Below the pieces are notes generated by a model. It ran no database searches and was not told where the DNA came from. It was given only the letters and a program-made list of their open reading frames with translations. Source: Parietichytrium sp. I65-24A (lineage: Eukaryota > Sar > Bigyra > Thraustochytrida > Thraustochytriidae). Taken from it: 64,000 bases of DNA. Below are positions 39,564 to 48,677 of this stretch, piece by piece; positions within the stretch are counted from its first letter, which is position 1; the number at the start of each line of letters is the position of its first letter. The DNA lies in assembly GCA_012862575.1 (NCBI GenBank), contig BLSF01000009.1, forward strand, positions 620,001-684,000. The letters are read 5' to 3'. Made by a program: the position numbers and the translations under genes.

Positions 39564-42500
39564 ATGGGAGTGAAAGCTGCGTATCTGCGAGCGGTGAACG
39601 CTGTGCGGCACGTCTTTCAAGGACGTCAGGAGCACTGGCAAAACCCGCAAGTAGTGTACAAAAACGCAGAGGAGCATCACGTGCCGTTGAGACTCTTGGA
39701 CAGTGACGCAGAAGCTTTGGATGCAGTCTGGAGCGACAGGGATGAGACGCGGTGGGTCAAGTTCATCGCGCACAGGGAGAGGCCTATCAAATGTATGTTC
39801 AAGCTATTTCGCAACCCGGCAAGCTGCGACCTCGGGGAGGCAACCGGCAAGGACAACTCTGCCATAGCTGACTGGGTAGAAACAAGTATCCCGAGCAACT
39901 GGCAAATCGAGTTCCCTTTGCAGGACCCTCCCATCTACACGAACATTGTCTTCCCGTGGAAGAGGAGTACACCGCTCACCACAAGTGTTCCGACTCAGGA
40001 CAACCCGACGGGATGTTACCGTATTGAGTTCGACGTGCCGAAGCTTTGGCTTGATGCGGCTCAAAAGAAAGAGCGTCACGTGTACCTCATCCTTCATGGC
40101 TGTGGCTCAGGAGTTGACATATACGTGAACGGAGACCATATTGGCTACGGCCAGGACTCTATGACCGAGACCGAAGTGAGAATTGACGCTGCAAAATTGA
40201 AGGAAAGTGGGAATCTGCTCTCTCTTGTGGTGTATCGATGGACAGACGGGTCGTACATGGAAGACCAGGATCAGTGGTGGCTCAGCGGTGTCTTTCGGGA
40301 TGTGGAACTGTCCTGTCGTCCAGCAGTTTCCGGAATCGTAGACTATATCGTGGAAACCTCATACGAGAAAAGCACAGATCAAGGTTGCACAGGAAACGTG
40401 GCTGTGCAGGTGAGAATCTCTGGAGACGCCGAGACGAACGTTCGTGCCACACTTTATAATCGGCAAAAAGAAAAAGTCGCTCAGACAGTCTGCGATGCGA
40501 AGCATGTGACAAAATTTGGTTCCGAAAATCTCGAGCAGTCCACGCTAGTAGCAACACTCAATCTTTCGGTGGAAAATGCCAAACTATGGAATGTTCAGCA
40601 CCCGTACCTCTACACACTTGTGCTTGAGTCCAAGACCGAAGGCGAAGTTCCCGTCCAGTTGGAAGCGATGCGGGTCGGTATTCGATCCGTATACATCAAG
40701 AACGCCCAAGTTCATGTGAACGGAGAGCCCATCCTCGTGTGCGGTGTCAATCGCCATGAGTGGGAGCTAAAGAGCGGCAAGGTGATTCATGAGGATAGCA
40801 TGCTGCACGATATCAAACTTTTGAAGAGCTTCAACTTCAACGCCGTTCGAAATTGTCATTACCCCAATAATCATCGCTGGTACGAGCTTTGCGACGAATA
40901 CGGCTTGTTCCTTGTGGATGAGGCGAATATTGAGACGCACGGCTTTGCAAAAGTCGCCCATTTCTCCTTGTTGCAGTGTGACAGACGATGGAAGCAAGCT
41001 TTCCTTTCAAGGGTTCAGGCTTGCGTGCGACGGTCAAGAAACCATCCTAGTATCATTATCTGGTCGCTCGGTAATGAGTCCGGTTCCGGCGACAATATGC
41101 GAGCGTGTGCTGACTGGGTTCGTCTGGTGGATCCGACTAGGCCCATTCAATACGAGGGAGGTATTCAATCCGGCGACGCCCCTCTTATTATGGGAGATGG
41201 CTGCGACCCGCATTGCACAGATATCATCTGCCCCATGTACGACTCTCCACTCTTAATGGCACAGATTGAGGCAAGAACGACCAAGACAAAAGGTCCCTAC
41301 AGAGCGCGGCCAATGATCCTTTGCGAATATGCTCATGCAATGGGAAATAGCTCAGGCAACCTTCACTTGTACTGGAAGCTCTTTCGCTCCAAAGAGCACC
41401 CCAAAATGCAGGGCGGGTTTATTTGGGACTACGTAGATCAATCTCTCAGCCTCCCTCAGTTCAACGATGGGCAATGGGGCTACGGAGGCGACTTTGGCGA
41501 AACGAGTGGCAAGGAGGACAAAACGTTTTGCATCAACGGAATGTGCTTTGGGGATCGAACTCCGCACCCTGCCATGCACGAAGCAAAGTATCTACAGCAG
41601 CCAATTACGTTCAAGTTCGATGGAAAAAACATGGGTGCCGACATAAAGGTGGAGGTGGAGGCCTTTCCTCACTGCGAAGATTTCGCGAATCTCGATTTTT
41701 CCTTTGCCGTGATGAGCCACGAGAGCTCAAAGCCTCTAGCTTCCGGCAATTGTGTCGTCAAAGACTTGAACCCCGTAAACCGACAATGTACTCTGATATT
41801 GCCTTCTGCGGGCGAGCATGCTACCTCGGCCCTGCAAGCCTTGTCCTGCGCTCAGGTAGTCATTCGTGCCACTCTAAAGAGGTCGACAAATTTCGCGGAG
41901 AGCGGACATTTGGTCGCTCAGGAACACTTTCACATTGGTGAGGATTTCCTTTCTTTTATCAGGCAGACCCTGAACGACCCTGCGCCAGACTCGGGTGTGG
42001 TGTCCTCAAAGATTCTCGAAGATGAAAAGACTCTTAACATTTCAGGCTCGACATATTCGGCTCAGGTCGATCTAGAGAGAGGATTTCTCCTATCCATGAG
42101 TTCTCTCCAAAGCGATGCGCCGCTGATCGAACACGGTGGTTTTAAGCATTCGTTTTTTCGAGCTCCAACAGACAACGACCTAGGCGGACTTGACTCGATG
42201 CTACCAAATGAGCTCTTGAAGCCATTCGTTTCCAAGACACAAACTTCATTCAACGGGCAATGGAGGAAACTTGGCCTAGACGCGCTCGAGCCACGCGCAG
42301 TCAAGGTGACCCATTCGGAAGGAGCTGAGAAAAAAAGTTTCACTGTTGTGGCGCACCACGAGTATTGTTATCGAGGCGCAGCTCGGTTTTCAACGCTGAC
42401 AAAATACACGTTTTTCTCTGGCCACGTTGAATTAGACGTCCAGACCACGGCTAGCAAGAAAACACTCTCTGGAACGTTCTCCCTTCCCCGCGTCGGACTT

Positions 42501-43046
42501 GAGTTTGTCCTTCCCGGGGACCTCGAGAATATTGAGTACCTCGGGTGTGGCCCACACGAGTGCTACCCAGATCGCAAGTCCTCCGCATGGATGGGAGTTC
42601 ATCAGACTTGCGTGGATGAGATGCATGTGAAATACGCCATGCCGTCAGAGTGTGGGGGACGGGCAGATGTACAGTGGGCAAAGCTGAAGTCCTCCAATGG
42701 AAAGCATGGCATCAAGTTTAGCTACGAGTTGCCGCAGGATTCTGTGGTTCGCCCAGAGTTCTTTGATGGCATGGATCTTTCCAAGCGCGAGCCAAAAGCG
42801 ACAGAACGGCCAAGCGGCATGTGCGGGGCACAGTTCAATGCATCTCGGTTCACTGTCGAAGAACTGGACGTGGCGCAGCACCAATGGGAGCTTAGCACTA
42901 AACATGCAGGCTCCCCAGTTTACGTTCACTTGGACACTTCGCACATGGGTCTAGGCGGGGACGTGAGCTGGATGCCAAAAACCCACGAACAGTATCGGGT
43001 TCACGGAAAGCAATGGAGCTACAAGGTCAAGCTCGAAGTTCTTTAG
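39564..43046 (+). CDS. Beta-galactosidase, glycoside hydrolase family 2 (LacZ-type)
   Basis: 1160 residues from the first in-frame ATG (39564); 54 upstream codons are open without ATG. Domain order follows E. coli LacZ: the N-terminal sugar-binding domain begins HWQNPQVVYKN (near residue 20) and includes GCYRIEFDVP and YVNGDHIGYGQDS. Next come the immunoglobulin-like domain and the TIM barrel with VNRHEWE, NFNAVRNCHYPNNHRWYELCDEYG (split across about 425-455), acid/base Glu in WSLGNESGSGD (about 504) and nucleophile Glu in LCEYAHAMGN (about 588). Last is the large C-terminal beta-sandwich (FRAPTDND, YLGCGPHECYPDR). It hydrolyses terminal beta-galactosides. No signal peptide is seen, so it is probably cytosolic. 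Somewhat longer than LacZ (1,023), mainly in the C-terminal half. No intron. Confidence 0.95.
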   Translation: MGVKAAYLRAVNAVRHVFQGRQEHWQNPQVVYKNAEEHHVPLRLLDSDAEALDAVWSDRDETRWVKFIAHRERPIKCMFKLFRNPASCDLGEATGKDNSAIADWVETSIPSNWQIEFPLQDPPIYTNIVFPWKRSTPLTTSVPTQDNPTGCYRIEFDVPKLWLDAAQKKERHVYLILHGCGSGVDIYVNGDHIGYGQDSMTETEVRIDAAKLKESGNLLSLVVYRWTDGSYMEDQDQWWLSGVFRDVELSCRPAVSGIVDYIVETSYEKSTDQGCTGNVAVQVRISGDAETNVRATLYNRQKEKVAQTVCDAKHVTKFGSENLEQSTLVATLNLSVENAKLWNVQHPYLYTLVLESKTEGEVPVQLEAMRVGIRSVYIKNAQVHVNGEPILVCGVNRHEWELKSGKVIHEDSMLHDIKLLKSFNFNAVRNCHYPNNHRWYELCDEYGLFLVDEANIETHGFAKVAHFSLLQCDRRWKQAFLSRVQACVRRSRNHPSIIIWSLGNESGSGDNMRACADWVRLVDPTRPIQYEGGIQSGDAPLIMGDGCDPHCTDIICPMYDSPLLMAQIEARTTKTKGPYRARPMILCEYAHAMGNSSGNLHLYWKLFRSKEHPKMQGGFIWDYVDQSLSLPQFNDGQWGYGGDFGETSGKEDKTFCINGMCFGDRTPHPAMHEAKYLQQPITFKFDGKNMGADIKVEVEAFPHCEDFANLDFSFAVMSHESSKPLASGNCVVKDLNPVNRQCTLILPSAGEHATSALQALSCAQVVIRATLKRSTNFAESGHLVAQEHFHIGEDFLSFIRQTLNDPAPDSGVVSSKILEDEKTLNISGSTYSAQVDLERGFLLSMSSLQSDAPLIEHGGFKHSFFRAPTDNDLGGLDSMLPNELLKPFVSKTQTSFNGQWRKLGLDALEPRAVKVTHSEGAEKKSFTVVAHHEYCYRGAARFSTLTKYTFFSGHVELDVQTTASKKTLSGTFSLPRVGLEFVLPGDLENIEYLGCGPHECYPDRKSSAWMGVHQTCVDEMHVKYAMPSECGGRADVQWAKLKSSNGKHGIKFSYELPQDSVVRPEFFDGMDLSKREPKATERPSGMCGAQFNASRFTVEELDVAQHQWELSTKHAGSPVYVHLDTSHMGLGGDVSWMPKTHEQYRVHGKQWSYKVKLEVL

Positions 43047-43405
43047 ATGTGAAAAGTATGTGACTGTGACTCTCAAGTTGAAGTTGCGACGGCTCTGTCC
43101 AAGAAATGCTGTTTTGATTATTCTCTGAAAACAAAGAATGGTTTCTCGAGTATAGCTATAGTTTTCTTTCATACTTTATTGATTATAGGCCAACGGATTT
43201 CACATTGTAGATTTGACATAAGAAGCATTCGCTTGATCGAGGTGAGCGAGTAGAAGAGAACAGATTGCTCTCATAGGCCCGAGCGGGGCTATTTTGTTGC
43301 AGGAGCTTTTGCTCGCAACTCAAATGGCATTTTATCAGCCAACATCTCGCTACGCTAGCTAGGGTAGACTGCTCCCACGTAGTTCTCATATTACACCAGA
43401 CGAGA
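43047..43405. other. Short convergent intergenic region
   Basis: 3' flanks of the beta-galactosidase and the cysteine protease genes. Nothing else seen. Confidence 0.7.
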
Positions 43406-44800
43406 TCAGTTCTGCTGCACCTCGGTCGCAGTCGCCAATGGCTCCTCAAGGTCATTTGAATCCGCCCGTTGTCTTTGTTTTGGCACAAGAAAGCGGGAGG
43501 CGAAGATGAGACATCCCACGGCGGCAAAAATGAAGAGAATCTGGTGCATCACAGCACCACTTAGTACACCACCTGTTTGGGGGAGGTCATGGCGGACGGA
43601 AGAGGTGTTTACAAAAACGCCTTTGGAAATGCAATTTGAGTGGTGCGCGCCACAAGTTGAAGCAAAGGAGACCTTAGATGGTACAGCTGCAAGGCGATTG
43701 ATGCAAAATGCTCCTTGATGAGAGTTGCCGGCTGCTGGTGCTTTAATGCGTATCCGGCCGTACCCGCCCTCCCCCCAGTGCTTAGACCAAGAGTTTTTTA
43801 TAATCCAAGCTGCGTCTTTCTGGCCGTAATTCTCAAAACCAACTATAAGAACTGCGTGATTTGGCTTTCCTTTTGTCGCACAAGAAGAGTCATCAAGAAT
43901 ACCAGACGAATAAAATTGGAAGCAGCGGCTCGAGGACTCCACGGCGACTGCCACCGGCTGTATAAGGACAAGATCTCTTATCTTGTCGTTGTCAGCATAC
44001 ACGTGGGTCACCGTGCCTCCACTAAGCACAACAACCCCGTCGTGCGAGATTTCCTGTGAAGGGCACGACAAATGAGCGCTAGCTTTGTATGGGAACTCCT
44101 TGTTGGTGAGCATGGGCTCCTGAAATCCGCGAAAGACTGCATCGAAGCTACCACCTACACAACCGTATTTGTTTGGTTGGAAACACGAGATGAGTTGTTG
44201 CTCGCTGAGCTCAAAAAGGTAGTTGTTTTCGATTGCCATTTTGCTCTCAATCGCTCCAGCCGCCGCAAACGCCCAACAAGCCCCGCAGCTGCGCTGATTC
44301 CGGACGGCAGACACGGCTCCAAACTTTCTCCAATCCCATTCCGCCGGCCGCTCCTTTCCCAAGAGGGCGTTCTCTTCCTCCCCTAAAACGAGGTCGTCCG
44401 CGTCGCCAGTCCCCGTCCAATTCGCTTCGCTCTCGGCAGGCAGCTCCATTTCCACCCCGAAGAACTCATCAAACTCCTCTTCGGAGAGCATCGCCCAATG
44501 ATTCACCGTCATGCGAAGTCCATCGGACCTCGTCCTCTCGGCGAACTCCACAGCTTCTGCAAAGATGCCGAGTCTCGCTCGCCAAATTTCTGTGCCTGGG
44601 CGGAGCATTTCTCCTGCTTTTTTGCTTGGTAAAGAAGCCAATGCTTTGGCAAATTCTTCTTCGATTTGTGCGCTCGCCTGTGGGTAGGAAGACTCTAATG
44701 ATCCCGAGTCACGCAGCTCCTGTTCCATGCGCGCCACGCATTTCGAAAATATCTCTGCCAGGGCGCCAAGCTCCTCATCGTCCAGTCGGTCGAGCAACAT
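43406..44800 (-). CDS. Papain-family cysteine protease with C-terminal transmembrane anchor
   Basis: 464 residues from the first ATG (44800); a stop lies not far upstream in this frame. Residues about 65-115 form an inhibitor I29-type prodomain (WRARLGIFAEAVEFAER, NHWAMLSEEEFDEFFG), followed by an acidic linker. The mature C1A domain starts near PAEWDWRKFGAVS. Catalytic residues are present: Gln in VRNQRSCG, Cys 175 in GACWAF, His in PNHAVLIVGF and Asn in IKNSWSKHWGEGGYG. After the catalytic domain comes a Cys-containing stalk and a hydrophobic helix (about 415-437, MHQILFIFAAVGCLIFASRFLV), then a basic and acidic cytosolic-type tail. A membrane anchor is unusual for this family. No N-terminal signal peptide is visible, so an upstream exon may be missing or targeting relies on the C-terminal helix. 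Confidence 0.92.
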   Translation of the reverse strand: MLLDRLDDEELGALAEIFSKCVARMEQELRDSGSLESSYPQASAQIEEEFAKALASLPSKKAGEMLRPGTEIWRARLGIFAEAVEFAERTRSDGLRMTVNHWAMLSEEEFDEFFGVEMELPAESEANWTGTGDADDLVLGEEENALLGKERPAEWDWRKFGAVSAVRNQRSCGACWAFAAAGAIESKMAIENNYLFELSEQQLISCFQPNKYGCVGGSFDAVFRGFQEPMLTNKEFPYKASAHLSCPSQEISHDGVVVLSGGTVTHVYADNDKIRDLVLIQPVAVAVESSSRCFQFYSSGILDDSSCATKGKPNHAVLIVGFENYGQKDAAWIIKNSWSKHWGEGGYGRIRIKAPAAGNSHQGAFCINRLAAVPSKVSFASTCGAHHSNCISKGVFVNTSSVRHDLPQTGGVLSGAVMHQILFIFAAVGCLIFASRFLVPKQRQRADSNDLEEPLATATEVQQN

Positions 44801-45759
44801 ATTTTCCAACTCGCTTTGGCTACTACAACTTCAATCTGGCAACGCAAGCACCTCGGCTACCACCGGCACACCGAAACCGAGCCTCGCCGATTCTCGAACA
44901 AAGGTTGCGCGATCTCCACCACACTCTCGCTCCCAACCCTCCGCCTTCCGCAGCGAACACAAGCTAGTTGGACTTCCACTGCCACGCGAGCACTCTCTTA
45001 CAAGCTCACCCACTGTCTACTATCGTTCGGATACAGAGTGCTCTCTGGCTTCTTGGCTTCTTGGATTCTTGGATTCTGAAGGTACTCGCTATCTGTACTC
45101 GCACTCTCTCCGAGTGAGTAAGTGAGTGAGTGAGTGAGTGAGTGAGTGAGCGAGGATTTGCACTTGATGGGTTGGTTGGTGGATGACAGTGAGACACATG
45201 TATGGTGTCGTATGTTGAGCCTATAACAAGAGTAGAAGATGGACAGCACTTGCTTTGGGCACAAATAAACCTGCCCATTGCCCATTGCCCATTGGAGTGA
45301 TTCATCTTTGTTTATAGTTTAACCCCACTGATCCCCAGCGCCTCGAAATCGAAATGATTTGACTGCGAATTGGTATTCTGATGACTCTCTCTTTTGCAAG
45401 CATCGCAAGGTTTACTGGAGGCCGTTGAGGGAATTTCCCCCGCGAACAGGGCTCCTGTCGGACGATGATTTCGATTGGTAAGTACTCGCGCTTCGATTTT
45501 GTGAAGCATTGGCAAATCCTTGACGTTGTCGAGCGGAAAATTTGTGCGATGAATGCTCCCGAGTCTTGAAGATCTCCGGCGTTCAGGTGGCTGTCGGATT
45601 GTTAATGCCAGGATGTTGATCAGAATTCAGATGCTGCAACGCTTTCGAAAGGAATTTATTATGTACTTAATATTTTGAGCATCGTCGTCGCACAGGATGG
45701 AGAAAAAGCAGCACTGACATGGCTGCGCGTATGTTTAGTATTACTGCGGAGGAACTCAA
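44801..45759. other. Intergenic region with GTGA microsatellite
   Basis: No gene seen. A (GTGA)n run lies at about 45113-45152. A possible upstream exon with a signal peptide for the cysteine protease was looked for on the minus strand and not found. Confidence 0.6.
45113..45152 (+). repeat. (GTGA)n microsatellite
   Basis: About nine GTGA/GTAA tetranucleotide units. Confidence 0.9.
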
Positions 45760-46920
45760 CTATTGCTTTCCCTCAGCGCCATCTGCTTCCGGGGCATCGT
45801 CGTTATTTTCTTCCGTGATTTGATCACCAACAGAGTCCTCTTTCGGAGCTGGAGCCGGCGGCGCACTTGAATCATTTCTCACAAAAAGGCAACGGTAGAT
45901 AGGCAAGTTAAGAGCAGTGTTCTGTACTTCGCGTTCCGTCGGCACACCAACAGGATTCTCGCCGAGCAACCAGTCTCCGTAATCGTCGCCCCCAGCTGCT
46001 GCGCGTTTACCATCTCTGGTCCAGACCTTGTCATCCGTTCCTTCCGCGCAAACCTCGATGCTCAGCTCTGTACTCCGAGGAGAATACTCTCCTTCTCTTG
46101 TGAAGAAGCCGCACAACTCAGTGCGGTCGCGCATCTGGGCAGCAGCCTCCTCGACATCACTTTGAAAAAAAAGTTTCGCCCCTGCTGGCATCACTCTTGC
46201 AAGAGCGCCAAGGAATTCAGGTTTAACCACCCGCCTTTTATGGTGTTTCCGTTTAAACTGAGGATCCGGGAACTGCACCGCCACGTAGGCCAGTTTTCCA
46301 GGGTACGAAGCCGCCAAGCTTTCTAAGGAGGTATTGGCATTGCAAAACACGTAGTGCAAATTCTTCAGCTCCTTCTCTCGAGCCCAAACATTTGCTCGCT
46401 GAACGTGCGCCTCGCGAATTTCCAGACCTAGATGATTGTATTCCTTTCCCCATTTCTCATGCAGAGCCATTTGCACACCAAATCGGCCTTGCGCGCATCC
46501 CACATCCAGCCAAAGCGGGCGCGTTGGCTCCTCGTATACACTCGTCCAGTCCGGGACTGGAACTGCGGGCTGGAACTTCGATGACAATGGGTTGACATGG
46601 TTTCTAGGCCTTGTGCGCCCATGTCCGGTCGACGCTTCGTGCAGCTGAAGCGGGCCAAACTGTGCAGCGAACGCCTGGTCGATGATCAACGCAGTAGCTT
46701 TGTTCGAGCGCGTACTCTTGAACGGCTCGTTACCCTTCTTCTCCTCGTTCTTCGCATCGTTTGCAGTCTTTGCGTCGCCGTCCCCGTCACCTGCGCTGCT
46801 TTTCACATCATTCGCATCGTTTGCAGTCTCCGCCAGCTCGTGCTTGAGCCGTTTCGCAGCTGGTTCACTCATCCTTTGGTACTGTCCAACCACAAGAATC
46901 CGCCGCACTGCGCTGCGCAT
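45760..46920 (-). CDS. tRNA (guanine-N7-)-methyltransferase, TrmB type
   Basis: 386 residues, ATG at 46920. The N-terminus (about 1-75) is charged and low in complexity, possibly a targeting or disordered region. The S-adenosylmethionine-binding core follows: WLDVGCAQGRFG (motif I), GLEIREAHVQRA (motif II), YVFCNANTSLE and VQFPDPQFKRKHHKRR, the catalytic/RNA-binding signature of TrmB enzymes that make m7G46 in tRNA. The segment RPRNHVNPLSSKFQ before the core resembles the form found in plant and cyanobacterial TrmB proteins (HVNPL) more than yeast Trm8, hinting at a bacterial-type or plastid-derived origin. This is inference from one motif. A Pro/Glu/Asp-rich tail of about 40 residues ends the protein. 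Confidence 0.92.
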   Translation of the reverse strand: MRSAVRRILVVGQYQRMSEPAAKRLKHELAETANDANDVKSSAGDGDGDAKTANDAKNEEKKGNEPFKSTRSNKATALIIDQAFAAQFGPLQLHEASTGHGRTRPRNHVNPLSSKFQPAVPVPDWTSVYEEPTRPLWLDVGCAQGRFGVQMALHEKWGKEYNHLGLEIREAHVQRANVWAREKELKNLHYVFCNANTSLESLAASYPGKLAYVAVQFPDPQFKRKHHKRRVVKPEFLGALARVMPAGAKLFFQSDVEEAAAQMRDRTELCGFFTREGEYSPRSTELSIEVCAEGTDDKVWTRDGKRAAAGGDDYGDWLLGENPVGVPTEREVQNTALNLPIYRCLFVRNDSSAPPAPAPKEDSVGDQITEENNDDAPEADGAEGKQ

Positions 46921-47689
46921 AAGCCTCTCCTATTTACCACGCCTTTGCCCTTCGAAGCCCCCCTGCTTCTCGTGCTCCACAGTGCTCCACAATGTTCTGC
47001 AATGCTCCACAACGATCTACAATGATCTACAATGCAACGTGCCTATGGTGCACCACCCTAAGTATGCAGCACGTATGCCACGTATGCCGCTGTCCCCACA
47101 CAAGACGGGCGTTCCCGTTTTGTTCTGTGAAATTTATAATCATAGACTGTGACTGTGTGATACATTTTCCACCACCGATTCGGGCTGTGCATCGCTTGTG
47201 CATCTTCAAATAGCACGACTAGTCACTAATTACACGAGATATAGTTTTTCTATAACAGGGTTTGACATTTGATTGAGTTATGGCGCAGAGAGCGTAGCAC
47301 GATAAGGCTGGAATTTGAGGCTGCCGCCCCTTACAGCGTTCGCCACTTATCGTGCGAGCTGTCTTGAATTTAAGTTTTTGGTAAGTACGCTTATAGAACT
47401 TCCAATGGCACCTTAAAGCTCGTGCGTGTCTCCTATGGTAGACGGACAAATATGAAGGAGCATAGCTTTGGAAGATTCAATCTTTGATGAAACAGATGAT
47501 ACGTTTCGTTTCAGTCTGTTGACCATTGTAGTTGCCAAGTTGGCGTTCATTCAGCATCGCCGATCTGTTTGCGAATGGATGTGCTGAAATTGTTGCGTTG
47601 GCTTTGAAAAACTTGATTTGCGAATTGGATAAACTGAGAGGTTCGGAGACGGTGTCGCACTGTGGATCATCCTGCAGGAGTTTGGGGCG
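46921..47689. other. Divergent intergenic region
   Basis: Between TrmB and the next plus-strand gene. It has a short run of TCTACAATG-type repeated words at about 46985-47040. No gene recognised. Confidence 0.6.
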
Positions 47690-48550
47690 ATGGGCAGCGA
47701 CGAAGTAGTCAAAGCAACGCAGCAAGGCGCTGGGAAGAGGTTCCTCTTGGTCGCCGCGACAGTAGCGGGTGTGGACGCAGCTTCGCTGTGGTGGTGGTGG
47801 CAAGGCGGGGCGAACGACGGTTTTCTGGAGCGATTTGGCCTTGAGGTCCAGGAGTTGGATATCACAGGTCGGGGCTCGGTCTTGCTTCAAGTCACACGAA
47901 CGATCTCAAGTCTACTTTGCTCGGGGCTGGCTCTGCATTTGCTCGTCACAGATAACTACCCAATCGCCAAGAGCAACTTTGGTCATGAAGTGCACGTTTG
48001 CGGTATCAAGAGATTTACAACATTCACATGCTGGTGTTGGCTTTTGCTGACAGTGTATTTCAACTCTATAGTCTACGCGACCGTGGTGCGCGACGAGTCC
48101 AAGAGCAGATGGCTGCCAGTTCTATTTGAGATTTGCTTCAGCACGGCCGTTTTGGTAACGCTTGTCGTTCACTTTGTCTTGGTTCCCGCTGCCAAAAAGA
48201 AGGACGCCTACCGCTACTCCAGGCTCATGAACTGGAGAGCACTGGTGCTTCACTATGCTAACGTATCCATGATGTTTACCGAAGCGTGCCTCAGTGGATT
48301 ACCGATGCACTTGTCGCACTGGTTATTTCCTCTCGCCTACTGCAATCTCTACATTCTGTTCTCCTGGATCTGGTACTACAATACTGGCGTGTTTTATTAC
48401 TTCTTCATGGATTTCACGAAGTTTTGGTGGGCGCCGCTTGCGTATATTGGCCTCGTACTCATATTTGCATCTGTATGGATTGCATGCAGTGCTTTCGTCG
48501 TGGCTTTGGATAAGGTAGTGGGATCGGCAGCGGAATATCCCGACAAATGA
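47690..48550 (+). CDS. FAR-17a/AIG1 or rolling-stone-like multipass membrane protein
   Basis: 286 residues, ATG at 47690. About six to seven hydrophobic helices (FLLVAATVAGVDAASLWWWW, LLCSGLALHLLV, FTCWCWLLLTVYFNSIVY, FEICFSTAVLVTLVVHFVLV, PLAYCNLYILFSWIWYY, APLAYIGLVLIFASVWIAC). The segment LHYANVSMMFTEACLSG followed by LPMHLSHWLFPLAYCNLYILFSWIWY matches the pattern H..N...M..E..L...P....H..FP....LY..F..I.Y. That pattern is shared by rolling stone proteins and the FAR-17a/AIG1 family, whose human members hydrolyse fatty-acid esters of hydroxy fatty acids. No signal peptide apart from the first helix. The enzymatic role is not shown by the sequence. It is convergent with the phosphatase gene (127 bases apart). 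Confidence 0.7.
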   Translation: MGSDEVVKATQQGAGKRFLLVAATVAGVDAASLWWWWQGGANDGFLERFGLEVQELDITGRGSVLLQVTRTISSLLCSGLALHLLVTDNYPIAKSNFGHEVHVCGIKRFTTFTCWCWLLLTVYFNSIVYATVVRDESKSRWLPVLFEICFSTAVLVTLVVHFVLVPAAKKKDAYRYSRLMNWRALVLHYANVSMMFTEACLSGLPMHLSHWLFPLAYCNLYILFSWIWYYNTGVFYYFFMDFTKFWWAPLAYIGLVLIFASVWIACSAFVVALDKVVGSAAEYPDK

Positions 48551-48677
48551 CGTGTTCTGAGCTATATTCACTTGATGATTCTTTTTAAAGAAAGTCTCTC
48601 GGGCAAACATGCGAGCTTTCGTATTTCTATAATTTTTCCCCAGGTATCTGATACAATTAGAGCGCGACGTTCTGCAC

